64,000 nt of DNA from Adiantum capillus-veneris (taxonomy: Eukaryota > Streptophyta > Polypodiopsida > Polypodiales > Pteridaceae). The stretch spans positions 76,531,910-76,595,909 of the forward strand of contig CM043960.1 in the NCBI GenBank assembly GCA_014529385.2, read 5' to 3'. This document shows, one piece after another, positions 21,147 through 34,116 of the stretch. Position 1 is the first letter of the stretch, and each line of letters starts with the position of its first letter. The notes under the pieces are model-generated. The model was not told the DNA's origin, did not search any database, and saw nothing but the letters and a program-made list of their open reading frames with translations. The position numbers were made by a program, and so were the translations under genes.

Positions 21147-21923
21147 GTGAGCCTATATATGAACTTAAGATCTAGTAGAGTTTTGGGAAACTTGGGTACC
21201 TTTGGAGAGAATAGTAGCAAAGAGTCCATAGAAGAGAGTGTAAACCAAGGAAGACCATTAGAAACTATTGCAGAAGAAGTGTCATACACTTATTTTGACT
21301 CAAGATCCGAGATGTCTTCTTTTTCAACTTAATCAGGAGATGGACCTCTCTCAAGTTCAAACATATCTTGACCTTCTTCAAAACCAACAAGTACAAAGCC
21401 CATATTTACTTGGATCCTAACGAGGAGTTTGTAGTAAGGATAGATGACCATACCATTGAGTTTGAAGAGGATGTTAGGGAAAACAAATAAAAAACCTATA
21501 CATGGACCAAAATGGTGCAATACCTCAAGATAGAGGATCTTAATTCAGAAGACAAATAGGGATTGGAGGTTGATACTTTGATTCCTAATAAGGTTGTGAA
21601 AGAAGGACCTCCTATGCTTGAATTAGAAGGATATGAGCTAATAGATACCAAAACTTTGAAACGCATACCCACATGGACAACCCTACGCTTGGAGTCTATT
21701 GTTGGGAGGCCAACAATGTTACGGATTTGATATGGACTACCCATGCCAAACCAGGACAATTGACACCCTTGAAGATAGTGTATATTTTCAATATCAAGGA
21801 GAAGGGCTTAGCAAAACTACCGATCCATCTCTTTAGGGATTGTTATAACAATGATTTTGTTATGATGACTTAGAAGGAGATTGTACATACGAAATACCAA
21901 GGACATTCAATCCGAGAGGTGAT
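21147..21923 (+). pseudogene. N-terminal gag-like ORF of element A
   Basis: Begins near 21147 with MNLRSSRVLGNLG, the family motif. Pieces in two or three frames match element B: VRIDDHTIEFEED near 21430, GVYCWEANNV (21695), VYIFNIKEKGLAKLPIHLFRDC at about 21780-21845 and KYQGHSIRE near 21890-21916. At 21924 the copia A LTR begins. The protein has no recognised enzymatic motif; its position suggests the N-terminal part of gag. Confidence 0.65.
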
Positions 21924-22136
21924 TGAAGTGCGCGGGTGAGAGCCTGTGTGTGTGAGGGGCAATGGAGAAGAGAGAAGAAGAGATGAGACACAGGTTTGGG
22001 TGGACTCCAAACACAATAGTGTTAGGGTTATAAGTCCTTATTGTTTTATGTAGAATGAATGGTCAGTGTTAGTTCCCGGTTAGTCTCCGGCCGCCCAACA
22101 CTCAGGCGTGGCACATTGGGCTTTAACACCCCAAAA
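21924..22136 (-). repeat. 3' LTR of copia A (about 213 bp)
   Basis: On the minus strand it follows the purine tract AAGTGAGAGG and starts TTTTGGGGTGTTAAAGCCC, matching TGTTGGGGTATAAAGCCC of copia B, and ends GCGCACTTCA. The outer halves of the two LTRs are related but the middles have diverged. Confidence 0.75.
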
Positions 22137-22803
22137 ACCTCTCACTTAAAGGACAATGTGACTTTAAGCTGGGGGGGGCAATGTATATATACATACAATA
22201 CAGGTAGACAATGACCATGATCATCTACCCAATGTCCATGAGTGCCCGACAATGTGAAAACCGCTCTGAAGGTAAGCCCTTTGTTAGAAGATAAGCATGA
22301 TTCTCAGTGGTGCGAATCTTGGCAAGCTGCAATCGCTTGTCCTCAAGCACCTCATGAATGAAGTGATACTTCACATCCACATGCTTTGTCTTTGCATGAA
22401 CCACTGGATTCTTTGCCAATTGTATAGCACTTTGGCTATCACAATGTAACACATGCACCTTAACATTGATTCCCAAGTCTCCCACCAGCCGACCAAGCCA
22501 TATAGCTTCCTTGCAAGCTTCTGAAGTTGCAACATATTCAGCCTCTGTAGTAGACAAGGTAACACAATCTTGCAAACGAGATCGGCGTGAAACTGCACCT
22601 CTAGTGAGTTCAAAAACATAGCCTGAAGTGGACCTTCTCTTGTCCAAGTCTCCTACATAATCTGCATCCGTGTAACCCATTACACATGCTTCCTTTCTTC
22701 CAAAGAAAATGCACATGTCTTTTGTACCATTCAAATATCACATAACCCCTTTCATTGCCTCCCAATGTTTCTTGCTTGGATTTGACATATATTTGCTAAC
22801 AAC

Positions 22804-23256
22804 CATTATGCAAAATTTGGACTCACAAAGGGGCCCTTTAAGGAGTTTGACTTTACCTCTCTCTACCAAAACGGGCGCATGGATAAATTTTTGCAAACAA
22901 ACCCCAAAGTTGGCTGAGGTTTGGCAGTTAGAATGTCCTCTTCAAGCTCTATCTACTGATATATAGCACGCCATGAGATTCCTCATATTTTAGAAGATTC
23001 TTTTTTTGATTCACTTAGATTCTTTTTTTTTTATTCACATCATAGGTGAATAAAAAAAATAATCTTCTAAAATATGAGGAATCTCATGACGTGCTATATA
23101 TCAGTAGATAGAGCTTGAAGAGGACATTCTAATTGTCAAACCTCCGCCAACTTTGGAGTTTGTTTGCAAAAATTTATCCATGTGCCCGTTTTGGTAGAGA
23201 GAGGTAAAGTCAAACTCCTTAAAGGGCCCCTTTGTGAGTCCAAATTTTGCGTAATG
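22804..23256. mobile_element. 453-bp fold-back (inverted-repeat) insertion
   Basis: Two arms of about 205 bp, each starting CATTA(T/C)GCAAAATTTGG, face each other around a short A/T-rich centre near 23030. The arms differ at only a handful of positions. Removing 22804-23256 restores the copia reading exactly (ALG then VVSK), so the ends are precise, and no target-site duplication is present. No ORF belongs to the insert; a short frame at its right end is the copia reading running into the arm. It is a non-autonomous fold-back element or MITE. Confidence 0.85.
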
Positions 23257-24716
23257 TCCCAATGCAAAAGCAATATCAGGACGTGTAGCGATCATAGCAT
23301 ACATCAAACTCCCAACTGCAGATGAATAGGACACTTGTGCCATTTCAACCTTTTCCTCTTTAGACTTAGGGCAATCATTTTTAGAAAGTTTCACATATGG
23401 AGGTAATGGAGTACTCAATGCCTTCCCCCTCTCCATATTGAAATGCTTGAGCACTTTAGCAATGTACTCAGATAGAGACAAATAGACCAATTTCTTGTAT
23501 CTGTCTTGCCTAATGCGCATGCCAAGGATATGGCTTGCTTCACCCATGTCTTTCATTTCAAAGTTTGCATATAACTCTGACTTCAAGGCTGAAATCTCTT
23601 CCCTGCATTTCCCAAAAATTAACATATCATCCACATAAAGGACAAAAATCAGCAAACTACCATCTTTAGCTCGCTCAATGTAGATACAATGGTCCATATT
23701 GCTATGTTTGTAGCCTAGAGGGATCATGAACGAGTACAATTTACGATACCACTCCCTTGATGACTGTTTTAGACCATAAAGAGTCTTTTCTAACTGACAC
23801 ACCAAGTCTTCATTGCCCTTCTCAAAACAAAACCTTCTGCCTGCTGCATATAAACTTCTTCTTGAAGATCACCATGCAAGAATGCCGTCTTGACATCCAT
23901 CTGGTCAAGTTCCATTTCCTCTTTAGCAACCAATACAAGTACACACCACAGAGTAGTTGTCTTGACAACCGGAGAAAAGATCTCATCAAAGTCAATACCC
24001 TACTGCTGCTTAAATCCTTTAGTCACAAGTCATGCATTGTACTTGGGTTTATTATCATAAGGTGTAATTTTTTGCTTATACACCCATTTGCATGGTAATG
24101 CCTTTTTACCTTTAGGCAACTGAACCAACTTCCAAGTTTGATTCTTATGCAACGAGTCCATTTCTGATTGCATAGCTTTCTCCCACTTTGCCTTGTCATC
24201 CATTGACATCGCTTCCTTATAGCAGGAAGCCTCTTCACAATCTGTCAACATAATGTAGTCCAATGAGGGAGTAAATCTATCTGGAGGCCTTCAAACTCTT
24301 GTAGACCTTCTAATAAGTGCTTGAGCCAGTTCCCTCAACAACATCTTGTACTACAGGAGGATTTTGTACTTGTTATCTAACATTAGGCACTTCAATCCTA
24401 TTGTGGACAACTCCATCTTCCTGGAAGATAACTCTCCTGACCTCCACTGTATGCAGAGGCTTCTTATGCATCTTTTCTTCATTGAAGTATACGTCATTGC
24501 TGCGCACTATCTTTTTAGCTTCAGGATCCCATAACCAAAATCCCATCTTGCTAAGATTGCCATAGCCAAGAAATATGCATTTCTTTGACTTAGGAGGCAA
24601 CTTGCTTTGTAACTCCTTTAGAACATGGCAATACGCTTCACAGTGAAAGACTCTAAGATGCTTGTAAGAAGGTGGCTTCCCAGACCAAATTTCTTCATGT
24701 ACCTTCTCATCTAAAG

Positions 24717-25040
24717 GAGATCTATTAATAAGATGGAGAGAAGTTTCTAATGCTTCCGCCCAAAATCCATTAGGCAACTCTGCATTGGACAACATGCTAC
24801 ATAACTTCTCTTGTATGGTATGGTTCATCCTCTCAGCAACACCATTTTGTGGAGGGTTATATGGAACAGGCCTTATCAAGAGATCTATTAATAAGATGGA
24901 CAGTAGTTGCTAACGCTTCCGCCCAAAATCCATTAGGCAACTCCACATTAGACAACATGCTACGTAACTTCTCTTGGATGATACGGTTCATCCTCTCAGA
25001 AACACCATTTTGTGGAGGGTTATATGGAGCAGCCAACTCT
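24717..25040 (-). repeat. 163-bp tandem duplication inside the copia A integrase
   Basis: GAGATCTATTAATAAGATGG occurs at 24717 and 24880, and the following 155 bp are repeated with about 14 differences. The repeated part encodes the region of the third catalytic acidic residue of the integrase. Confidence 0.85.
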
Positions 25041-27827
25041 CTTTTGATGCCTTTGGAATCACATAAATTTTGAAAGGCTTTAGTGACATTTTTACCACCA
25101 TTGTCTGACCTTCAGCACTTGACTTTCTTGCTAGACTGATTTTTCGCTAATTCCACAAAATTCTAAAATTTTTAAAGAATTGCATCCTCCTTCTTGAGAG
25201 GATATACCCACACTTTCCTTGAGAATTCATCAATGAATGTAACAAAGTACAATGAACCTCCCATGGATATGTTACGCATAGGTCCACACACATCACTATG
25301 CACTAACTCTAATGGCTCATTTTTTCAAGTGCTTCCTCTTTTGTGCGGTGAATGTGTTTGTTTACCATAAAGACAATTCTCACAAACTAAAAAATCTAAG
25401 AAATTGAAGCCAAGAACATAACCAAAATGAGACAATATTTTCATTCCCTTTTGAGACATATGTCCTAACCGACGATGCCACAAAGAAACACTTGGCTGCA
25501 CGATTCCACAAATTACATGGCTTGTAACATTGGATACATGTAGCATGTACAAAGTCCCAGACTTTGAACCATGTGCTACCACTAAAGAACCTTTAGTGAT
25601 CTTCCATGAACTATCACCAAATGTGTAGTAATATCCCGTGTCATCCAATTGTCTTGTACTAATCAAGCTTTTGGTAAGCTTCGGCACATGTCTCACATTC
25701 TTGAGCATGAATGAAGAACCATTTTGAAATTTCAGCTACACATCGCCGACACCAACTATGTTGCAAGCAAAATCATTGCCAAGACGAACATGACCTTTAC
25801 AGGCTACATCATATGTACTGAACCACTCTCTGTGAGGAGTCACATGAAACGATGCACCTGAGTCAAGAACCCAATCCTATAAAGCATGGTCATGAGTGGA
25901 AACAAAAATGTTGAATCCATGGCAGATGTGAGATAAATGTCTCCATCAGAATCTTCAACAAAAACATTGTTGATCTCTTCAATCTTTCTACTGCTTTCCT
26001 TAGTCTTGCCTTCTTCCTGCTTCTTGTCTTTACCTTTCTCTTGTTTCCACTTTCAACAGTCTTTCTTCGTATGACCCTTTTTGTGACAATGATAGCACTC
26101 CAATGTCTTTTCGGCCACGAGATTTGCTACAAGATTTTCTCTCTCTGATTCTGTTTGTCCTTTTCTTGTCAGTGACCACGAACAACGATAGCACTGCTAG
26201 TACCACGAGAAGCATCAAGATTCTTCCTTCTAACTTCTTCAGTAAGCAAACTGCCCTCAACATCAGCACATGTTAAACCATCAGGAGGTGCTAAGTTACT
26301 TATGGATGTGCGAAAAGTATCCCAACTTTCTGGCAACGTAACTAGCAAGAACATTGCTTTGACCCAATCGTCGAAATTGACTCCTTGTGCAGAAAGCTGA
26401 CTAAAAATGGTGTTGAACTCATTGAGATGGTTGAAACATGGGTGTGCCCTCATCCATCTTCAAATCAACTAACTTTTTCAGCCAATAAACCTATGATGTT
26501 GCACTTTGCTTCTCATACATTTCACATAACTTCTTCCACAACTCATAGCTAGGCTTTTCCATGTTCACATTGAAGTACACATTCTTTGACAAAGTCAGCA
26601 TGATGGTGGACTTGGCAAGCTCATCCAAGTCCTGCCAATCATACTCATCCATATCCTCAGGCTTTATCCCCTTCATCTTTATCAGTCGGATCTACTTCTT
26701 CTGTACTAAGACATTGTAAATTTGTTCCTTCCAAAATGGGAAGTTAGTGCCATCTAACTTCTCAATGTTGAACAAAGAGTTCTCCGATGATGAAGCCATC
26801 ACTTGACAAGGAACAAAAGTGATAGATCCACTGCACTAAAGAAGATGATAGAAAACCTGAAAAATTTCAGTAGAGTCTCCCCTTCAAAACTGACTTCTGA
26901 ACCCAAAACAAATGTGTACAATTACTGAAACGTTGATCAAAGTGGCTAAGCTGGCAAGATAAAATCTCAAAGAACTATCATTGTCAGTGCCTCCAACTCT
27001 AGAAGAGTTTTGCTGACCAACTGAACACTGTCAAATGCATATACATAAAGATGACAGCAATGCCAACAATGGCAGGTCAGCAGATGCACACCAATATTGC
27101 ACTAACCACATAAACATACATCCTTTGTCAATGCCAAAACTATGGGGATGTCGGGGGCTCACTCCAAAACCTGTATCACCAAAAGGATCTCCACATTTGA
27201 GAATCCCCCAACTTAATAAAACCTTACCACGGCCCTCAACAATAGGCTTTGCAGATTTTCATCACAATACATAAACCGCATAAGATCTTACATCAACCAC
27301 AGAAACCCTTTTCTGTAACCGCTGTGGCGGTTTGTCTGATTTAACAGACCCTCGAGATCTTACATCAAATATGCAATGTGACAAAGATTGCAGAAAGAGT
27401 CTGCAACAAAAACCTGTACGCAGAAGAACCGATGAAGGTAGACCACCCTGCTGTCTGAACTAAATATCTCTCAAACCGTGCAAAATTTGCAGAAACTTTC
27501 TTCTACAAAGTTGTAGACCACAAAAAAATGGCTGGGAAGAGAGGGAATGGACATGAAATAAGCTATTTTTATAGGTGAAAAAAAATCTGTAAAAATCTGC
27601 AGCTTGTACTTCACGACCTACCGGCAGTCTGAGTGACGTATCTCAAGATTGGTCAATATTTTGAGAAAACTTTCTTCTGCAAAGTTGAAGAGGATAAAAA
27701 TTTGGTAAACAAGTGTGGAAATTGGCTTGAATGAAGACGTTTTGATAGGCCAAAATAGATCTGCAAAAACATGCTACAGTTTTTGCTGCTTCTCCGTCTG
27801 CTTCCCCGCCGTCAGAGATAGTGTGAG

Positions 27828-29370
27828 TTGATGAGACAATATATAAGACAGATTTTCAAGTTGGAAATCCCAATCAAGGAAAGACTTGTCTCACTATTTT
27901 TGGAGGGACTATTAAACAAATATTCGTATGCTATTTTGTATAGCAAAAAACACATTACATGGGAAGCATGCAGTCTGGACGCGATTGACTTGAGTGGTCA
28001 TTACGAGATTTTCAATGAGGAGAGCATTGCTAAAGATACACAAGGCAAGTGAACTACATCCATTGTGCCATCACAAGTAGGACCAGCTATTGTAGCTCTT
28101 GTCAATGCTATAGAAGACATGCTTAAACGCATGAACGATATAATGACCAACATACAAAATATACCTATGAGAGGCCCAAGACAGGGACCTATTTAGGGAC
28201 AACCTATGGGAAAAAACAAGCCATTGAAATGGTGTGCCATTGAAAGAAAATGGATAAATCATGAGACAATTGAGTGTTATTACAAGCTCAAATATGATGG
28301 AAATGTCCAGTATGTGCTAATGAGGCCACAAGGACAACCCATATATAGATACCTACCAAATGGTGCACCAATGCAAAGATCACCCGTGAATATGGAGAGA
28401 CCACAACCAGTGTTAGGCCAACATACACCACTCCTAGGGAATAATGCTATACCAGTCAAGTATATGTTGCTTGAGGGACATGTGGATGAACATGCTCTAG
28501 TACACGTTACTCCATATCCTGAAACAAGTTCGGTAGCAATGGGGGTAGAAGAAGAGTGGTATAATCAACCGACCTTATTATCCATAGAGCCAATGTATCA
28601 AGCATCTGCAAATACAACACCTATTTACTTTATTGCAAACCAAGGAGCTAGATTACCTATGATCAAACTTATGCCCAAACCAAAAATTGGAAATTGCCAT
28701 ATTTGTGGGGCAAATGACCATTGGAAAAATGATTGTCCTAAACCAGATAAGAATGTGAGATCTATAGAGGCATAATGTGGAGCGTGTGGCCACAGGGGTG
28801 GAAACTCTTCTGAAGACTACCCTAAGAACCCAACGAACAAAGGAAAAACCGCTATAAATGTAGTTCAAGTTGTGCCAAGTAGTTTGTCAGAAGGGGAACT
28901 TACAATTCCAGTTCGAGTAGTGACTAGAGCACAAGAAAAGGGGAATAAACAGAAAAGTGTAAGTGGGCTAGATGTAACAAGCAATTCCTCCAAAAACTCT
29001 AGAAAAGAAAGACACAAATGGTACGAACTCAAGAGATAGAAACTACGAAAGGGGGTTGAAGAAAAGATATGGAAAGAGGTAGAAGAAAAGATTCAAACTC
29101 TTTCATCGGTGTTTAAGGAACCAGAACCAAAATTAGCTGGATCAATATTGATCGATAAAATTTACAAACCAATCAACACAGCCTTGGAAGCTTTCCAAGC
29201 TGGGTTGAGGACCGATCAAACATTGAAAACCAAATGGAAAAACTATCCATCACCTGATATGGAAGCATCTAAATTAGAATCTTATAAAAACTTGGTGCAA
29301 ATCACGCAATCCATGCTAAGAAAAATAGAAACCTTAGTAAAAAATGATAGGGAAACCAATAGAATTTGAG
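27828..29370 (+). pseudogene. gag core and zinc knuckle of element A (second part)
   Basis: Reading resumes after copia A with RLVSLFLEGLLNKYSYAILY, a capsid-like block. It continues with a Pro/Gln-rich section (QGQPIYRYLP) and one CCHC knuckle, CHICGANDHWKNDC (about 28697-28738). A second knuckle-like CGACGHRGGN is degenerate. After it comes a Lys/Glu-rich tail ending KNDRETNRI at 29369. The order and wording match B at 45529-46803. Several stops interrupt it. Confidence 0.75.
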
Positions 29371-29485
29371 ACTAAGCCCATCAGAGAAGGAACACAAGAG
29401 AAGGGTGAGTTGGAAAATTTGAAGAAACATTAAAACACAATCACCTAAACTGATAGTTCTTGATAGTGAGGAAAGATGGGGCGAA

Positions 29486-31110
29486 GTGCCCATAGTGGAA
29501 GAAGATTGGCCAAACCACCTGTGGGAACGAGTTAGGGAATCAAAAGACGAGAGTTTGAATCTAAAATCAGATCCAATTGAAGAGGTACGACTAGATAGAC
29601 CACCCATGGAATTGGATAAACAATCTTTGTATGAAGATTGGGTATCAAAGCAATCAAGCTCTACAAAAGTTGGAACAATGTGGACAATACCTTCATACCT
29701 AGATGAGAATGAAGAGAAATCGATGGTCTGCAAAATGACAAAACTAAATAGGCCAAAACAAACCTTAGATGTGGCTAATTTACAATCCATTATGACAACT
29801 CCAATTCAGTGCACAATCACTTTGGGTAAGCTATTGAAGTTACGACCACACCTCTGGGGAGATTTGCAAACTACCATGGAAAAGATGGAATTAAAGGGAG
29901 CATCTCAAACGAACCTTGGAAAATTGCAAAACAAGGAGACAAAATAAACTTTTCAACTCTGTGCCCATGAACAAAGTAGGAGACTACTATGAAGGGAATG
30001 AAGGAAACATTACCCTTCCAGTAAAATACAATGATGTAACAACCATGGCTATTTTGGACAGTGGAGTTGGGATTTACATAGAAACCAATGTTATCTAGGA
30101 AGCCTGGGAAAAGCCATCAATCAAGCAAACAAGGATGACACTATAATTGGTAGATAGACACATAGAGAAACCGATGGTCTTACTAGAGAATCTTATAGTC
30201 AAATGGTAATCTATTCTTGTGGAATTGACTACCAATACACTTTTGCCATTGTAGATTTCGGAAAGAAACTCAATTATGAAATTATCTTGGGAAGACCGTT
30301 CATGAGACATATATAATTAATCAAAGATTGGGGAAATGATTATCTCTACCTGAAATAAGTAGGAGCGATTACTTGAGTGAACTTGAAAGACCACTCCTAC
30401 AAGAATATCTTGAGGATACCTATACAAGAATTGGACTCTGAAACCTCAACAGAGACTAAACTGCCATCATGGATACACAAAGACACTCCAATTTGGATGT
30501 ATGGGGCTTTTAAATTGGGTAGGTTATGACGGGAAGACTGCATTTTAGATAGAGAAGTGAATGATGTAGATTACATATCTAAACCATTCTCTGAACATTT
30601 GTTCGAACCTTTTGAGTGGACCCAAATTCTGACCACCATGGATGTGTGTGTTAATGAATGTACACCTTACACACTTTTGTGAGGAGGACTATGATATAGT
30701 CCCGGTGTAGATGGTATTTATCAAAATGATCAAGGAGCAACAGGTCTTCTCTAATCACTACTATGATTCCACAGATGAGTTGGAAGAAGAAACAATTACA
30801 AGAGAAGAATTAGATCGAGCACATAAGAGAAAAACTTCTACTTAAGAGAGGAGAGGATTTTTTTTTTTGAATTTCCAAACCAACATCAAAGACACCAACA
30901 CAGGTTTTGTAGGAAATGAGACAATAACGTGAAAAGAAAAACACCAAAACATGCACAGAAAAACAAAACTCAATTCTTGATGAAAGTAGATGAAGCGGAT
31001 TTCATAAAAGACAAGATAACGGAAGATATCAAGACACAAAACATTCAGAGCTCAAAACAAAATAAAACAAAAGTCACACAAGCCTGATAAGACCAAAGAA
31101 AAATAATCAT
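29486..31110 (+). pseudogene. Protease and AP-RT spacer of element A
   Basis: 29486-29940 matches the acidic pre-protease region of B (EEDWPNHLWERVRES). The protease begins TMAILDSGVG at about 30045, where Asp-Ser-Gly is kept, and its second half is frameshifted (IILGRPFMRH near 30285-30310). The spacer of about 230 residues between protease and RT (30470-31110) can be traced by SEHLFEPFEWTQILTTMDVCV. It is broken by many stops. Confidence 0.7.
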
Positions 31111-31246
31111 TGATGAAAAAAACTAAATGCAAAGCAAAGTACACAAGCTTAAACGGACTTTGAAAGAAGTCTGGACCACGGAGATGGAGTCGGATAGTGA
31201 CAAACTAGGAGAAATCAATGTTGTATCCCATTATTAAAAATACACT

Positions 31247-32640
31247 TTGCAAGATCAAAGGATCATTGTAGAGGAATCCTTGCAACAACCAAAAGAACCA
31301 AGGAAATCCTTTGAAGGGCCCAAGAATGCCAAGAAAATTAACCTTGCAGAGCCTGGAGAAGAGTCAAGACCCGCATATATAGCTACAAATCTGTCGCAAG
31401 AAGAGGAAGAGATTCTCATTACAACGTTAAAGGAGTATAAGGATTCCGTTGTATGGTCTTACAAATATCTCAAGGGGGTGGATCCTGCCATCTGCTAGCA
31501 CACTATCCCTATGAGACATGATGCTAAGATGAGCATACAAAAATCATATACCTATAACGAGACATTTGCCAATAAGATCAAGGAAGAGATCGAGAAACTC
31601 AAGGAGGCCGATGTCATCTACAAAATAGAACACACTAATTGGATATCACGAATTGTCATGGTGCCTAAAAAGAATGGCAAACTCAAAGTGTGTGTAAATC
31701 TCAAGATGGTGAACGCTGCCACTATACGAGATAAAATATCCTCTTCCTATCATAGACCATGTGCTACAACGAGTAGCGGGCAAAGAGGCTTATAACTTTT
31801 TGGATGGCTTCTCTGGTTACAACCAATTGATTATAGATCCAAAAGGTCAACATAAAATGGCTTTCACCATGAAATGGGAAATGTTTTCTTATCGGGTCAT
31901 GCCTTTTGGTTTGACCATTGCACCAACAACATTTCAAATGCCTAGAGCCATGATTTTAAGGAATATCTGCGGAATTATTTGGAACTATACATGGATGATC
32001 TTTGTGTGTACTCCACAAAAAAAGAGAGTCATTTCAAACATCTACGATGTGTCTTTGAGAAATGCCGTCTATATTGGATTTTCTTAAATCCTAAAAAATA
32101 TATTTTTTATGGTTAGACAAGGCAAAATTCTTAGACATATTGTGTCACAAAATGGTATAGCCACATACATGGATAAGGTGGTAGTGATTGCTTAAATGGC
32201 TAGACCAATATTAGTCAAGAAAGTTCAAGCATTTATAGGACATTGTGGTTATTATCATAGATGTATCTACATGTATGCATGCAGTTATAGCTAAACCCAT
32301 TTATCCCATTTATAGCCTTATCACTCATTTTGAATGGACCAAAAAATGTGAGGAATCACTCCAAAAGCTTAAACAATCTTTGACCACAACACAAATATTA
32401 AAAACTCCAAATTGGACCAAAGTGTTTCATGTGCATGTGGATGCTTTAAGTTTTTCTATTGGTTGCATCTTAGCTCAGCCAAGAGAGTGAACCATGGATT
32501 TTCATATCTCCTATGCTAATCAACAATAAAACCTAGCAGGAAATAACTACAAAACCAATGAAAGAGAGGTCTTGGTATGGTGTATTCAATCAAGAAATTC
32601 TGACACTACTTGTTGTTAGCATATGCTACCATATTGATGG
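31247..32640 (+). pseudogene. Reverse transcriptase and RNase H of element A
   Basis: EEEEILITTLKEYKDSVVWSY opens the RT N-terminal region, followed by PKKNGKLKVCVNLKMVN, NFLDGFSGYNQL and VMPFGLTIAPTTFQ. YMDD is readable near 31991 in a shifted frame. RNase H begins FHVHVDALSFSIG (32425). The reading jumps near 32640 to the post-integrase segment, so integrase is deleted. Confidence 0.8.
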
Positions 32641-32670
32641 CAAGCCCATGAGGAAGCGCGCCTTCAAGTT

Positions 32671-33135
32671 TTGAGGGGAAAAGAGGTAAGGAAACCTATT
32701 TCACAAGCTCTACCCCTCAATAGCCTCCAGATTCAACTCCTAGTAGATACAGAGGTCGAAACTGATGACGAATGGCTGGATGGTCTTGATATGCAAATTA
32801 TCACCGTGAATTTGAAAGAGAACTATATGGTCAAAGCCTTAGCAAATACATGTGTTAGAGTCAATGCGGTCATCTATTCTACTTAGTAAATCAACTACTC
32901 AACCACTTGAGTATTGTCAAAGGATGCAACAAAAACGTCACTCCAATCTTAGGGAAAATTAACTTGAGTATCATGGTTCATGGATTCTTTTGCTTGCATA
33001 CTTTCATATGTATAGCAGATGAGCACATCAATGAAGGCTTAATATTGTGAGTTCCATGGATGTAGACATATAAAGCAATCCAAGATTGGGATGCCAAAAT
33101 TTTTGAGCTTACACTTAAAGGAGGATAGCTGAAAT
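32671..33135 (+). pseudogene. Post-integrase retropepsin-like segment of element A
   Basis: DDEWLDGLDMQI is followed by ALANTCVRVNAVIYST, then in other frames IVKGCNKNVTPILGKINLSI and VPWMxTYKAIQDWD. This aligns through its length with B at 52050-52410. The DTGA triplet of B has become NTCV, so this copy lacks the catalytic Asp. Confidence 0.65.
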
Positions 33136-33715
33136 TACAAAGAAGAATGGAAATAAGCTCTCGCTAATTCCAAGTTGACAAAGCAGGAGTCATTGGATAC
33201 CCTTACAACTGCTTGTGGAGAATTGGGGTGCATTGGAATCCAAATCATCAGGATCGTACAAAATGACCATATCTTCACTGCAAAGTGACAATTTGCACCT
33301 CAGTGCCAAATATTGATCCGTTTGACCTCAAACTCAAGGGGGGCACTCTATACATTACACTTGACCCTTACTAACCTTCAGTGGGCACACAATTATTGGC
33401 TAGTGACTCCATGTCAAGCTCGGCTCAAAAGAGGACCATCAACTTCTTCGTTGGCAATACCAAGTGCAAGATACACAACCAAGACCATCACCCATCATAA
33501 TTAATATAGTAGAAGCTAGATAGGGCAAGTTAGAGGCATAAATAACAATAAAATGCAATTTTTATCTTAGGTGCACCGAAGGTGGTCTGCCATGTTGTAA
33601 GCACTTTTTGCACAATTTTTCACATGAGCATGATTCCCATACCTGGCACATAGCCTACATCACCTTGAAGCTACAACACTCTCAAAAACACACTCGCTAG
33701 TGAAAAATAGGCCTG

Positions 33716-33753
<38 letters not shown>

Positions 33754-33802
33754 GGAGACTCACTCACTCACTCTCTCTTGCTCTCGTGCGGACGTGCAAC
33801 TC

Positions 33803-33853
<51 letters not shown>

Positions 33854-33883
33854 GCCTTGGGTGCCAACAAACAAGCCTTGATG

Positions 33884-33947
<64 letters not shown>

Positions 33948-34116
33948 CCTACACGCTTTTACTCCAGAGATCGCTACAAGCCTCTCTCTTCCTCACGTCG
34001 CGACTTACTGCTGACAAGAGTCAAGGCCGCCATCGCCAAGTATAGGTAAGTTTTTTTTTATTAATTGCATTATGAATTTGTTTTTTAGTTTATTTTTAGG
34101 TTTTATTTTATTTCCA
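33136..34116 (+). other. End of element A and microsatellites
   Basis: Contains a diverged copy of the A leader palindrome at 33564-33583 (ATCTTAGGTGCACCGAAGGT), a CA run at 33717-33750, and CT runs at 33809-33848 and 33887-33944. No coding sequence is supported. Confidence 0.6.
33564..33583. repeat. Leader palindrome copy 5 (diverged)
   Basis: ATCTTAGGTGCACCGAAGGT, 12.7 kb from the leader copies and downstream of pol. It may mark the 3' untranslated region of element A or a separate fragment. Confidence 0.6.

Larger units (their letters stand above)
22225..26799 (-). pseudogene. gag-pol of copia A
   Basis: Start at 26799 (MASSSENSLFNIEKLDGTNF) aligns with the start of copia B. In order: CCHC knuckle CYHCHKKGHTKKDC (about 26100-26049), protease DSGASFHVTP (about 25866), preintegrase zinc block LWHRRLGHMSQKGM, integrase core with intact Glu in NGVAERMNHT (about 24840), reverse transcriptase with YVDD (near 23640) and RNase H with STTEAEYVA (22560). 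Stops (for example after VLVQKK near 26695) and frameshifts occur throughout. Two structural oddities are a 163-bp internal duplication (24717-25040) and a fold-back insertion (22804-23256), both listed separately. Confidence 0.88.
21924..27600 (-). mobile_element. Ty1/copia element A (decayed, one LTR seen), inserted in gypsy A
   Basis: Minus-strand copia element with domain order gag, protease, integrase, RT, RNase H. The 3' LTR is 22136-21924. The coding region runs 26799 to 22225 and leader homology to copia B continues to about 27450. No 5' LTR or initiator-Met primer site can be found before gypsy A resumes near 27828, so the 5' end was probably deleted. The flank before 21924 is GTGAT; its partner is not certain. 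Confidence 0.8.
19150..33150 (+). mobile_element. Ty3/gypsy element A (decayed, split by copia A)
   Basis: Plus-strand element whose LTR end and primer site are at 19782-19803. It has a 1.3-kb leader with palindromes, an N-terminal gag-like ORF (21147-21920), an interruption by copia A, then gag, zinc knuckle, protease, spacer, RT, RNase H and a second protease-like segment (27828-33130). The integrase is missing: the reading passes directly from RNase H to the post-integrase segment near 32650. Element B (37700-53096) is its closest relative here. The 5' LTR start and the 3' LTR are not identified. Confidence 0.75.

Noticed and set aside
33700-34045. ORFs of about 100 codons of repeated Ser-Leu
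   Set aside because: Pure microsatellite translation.
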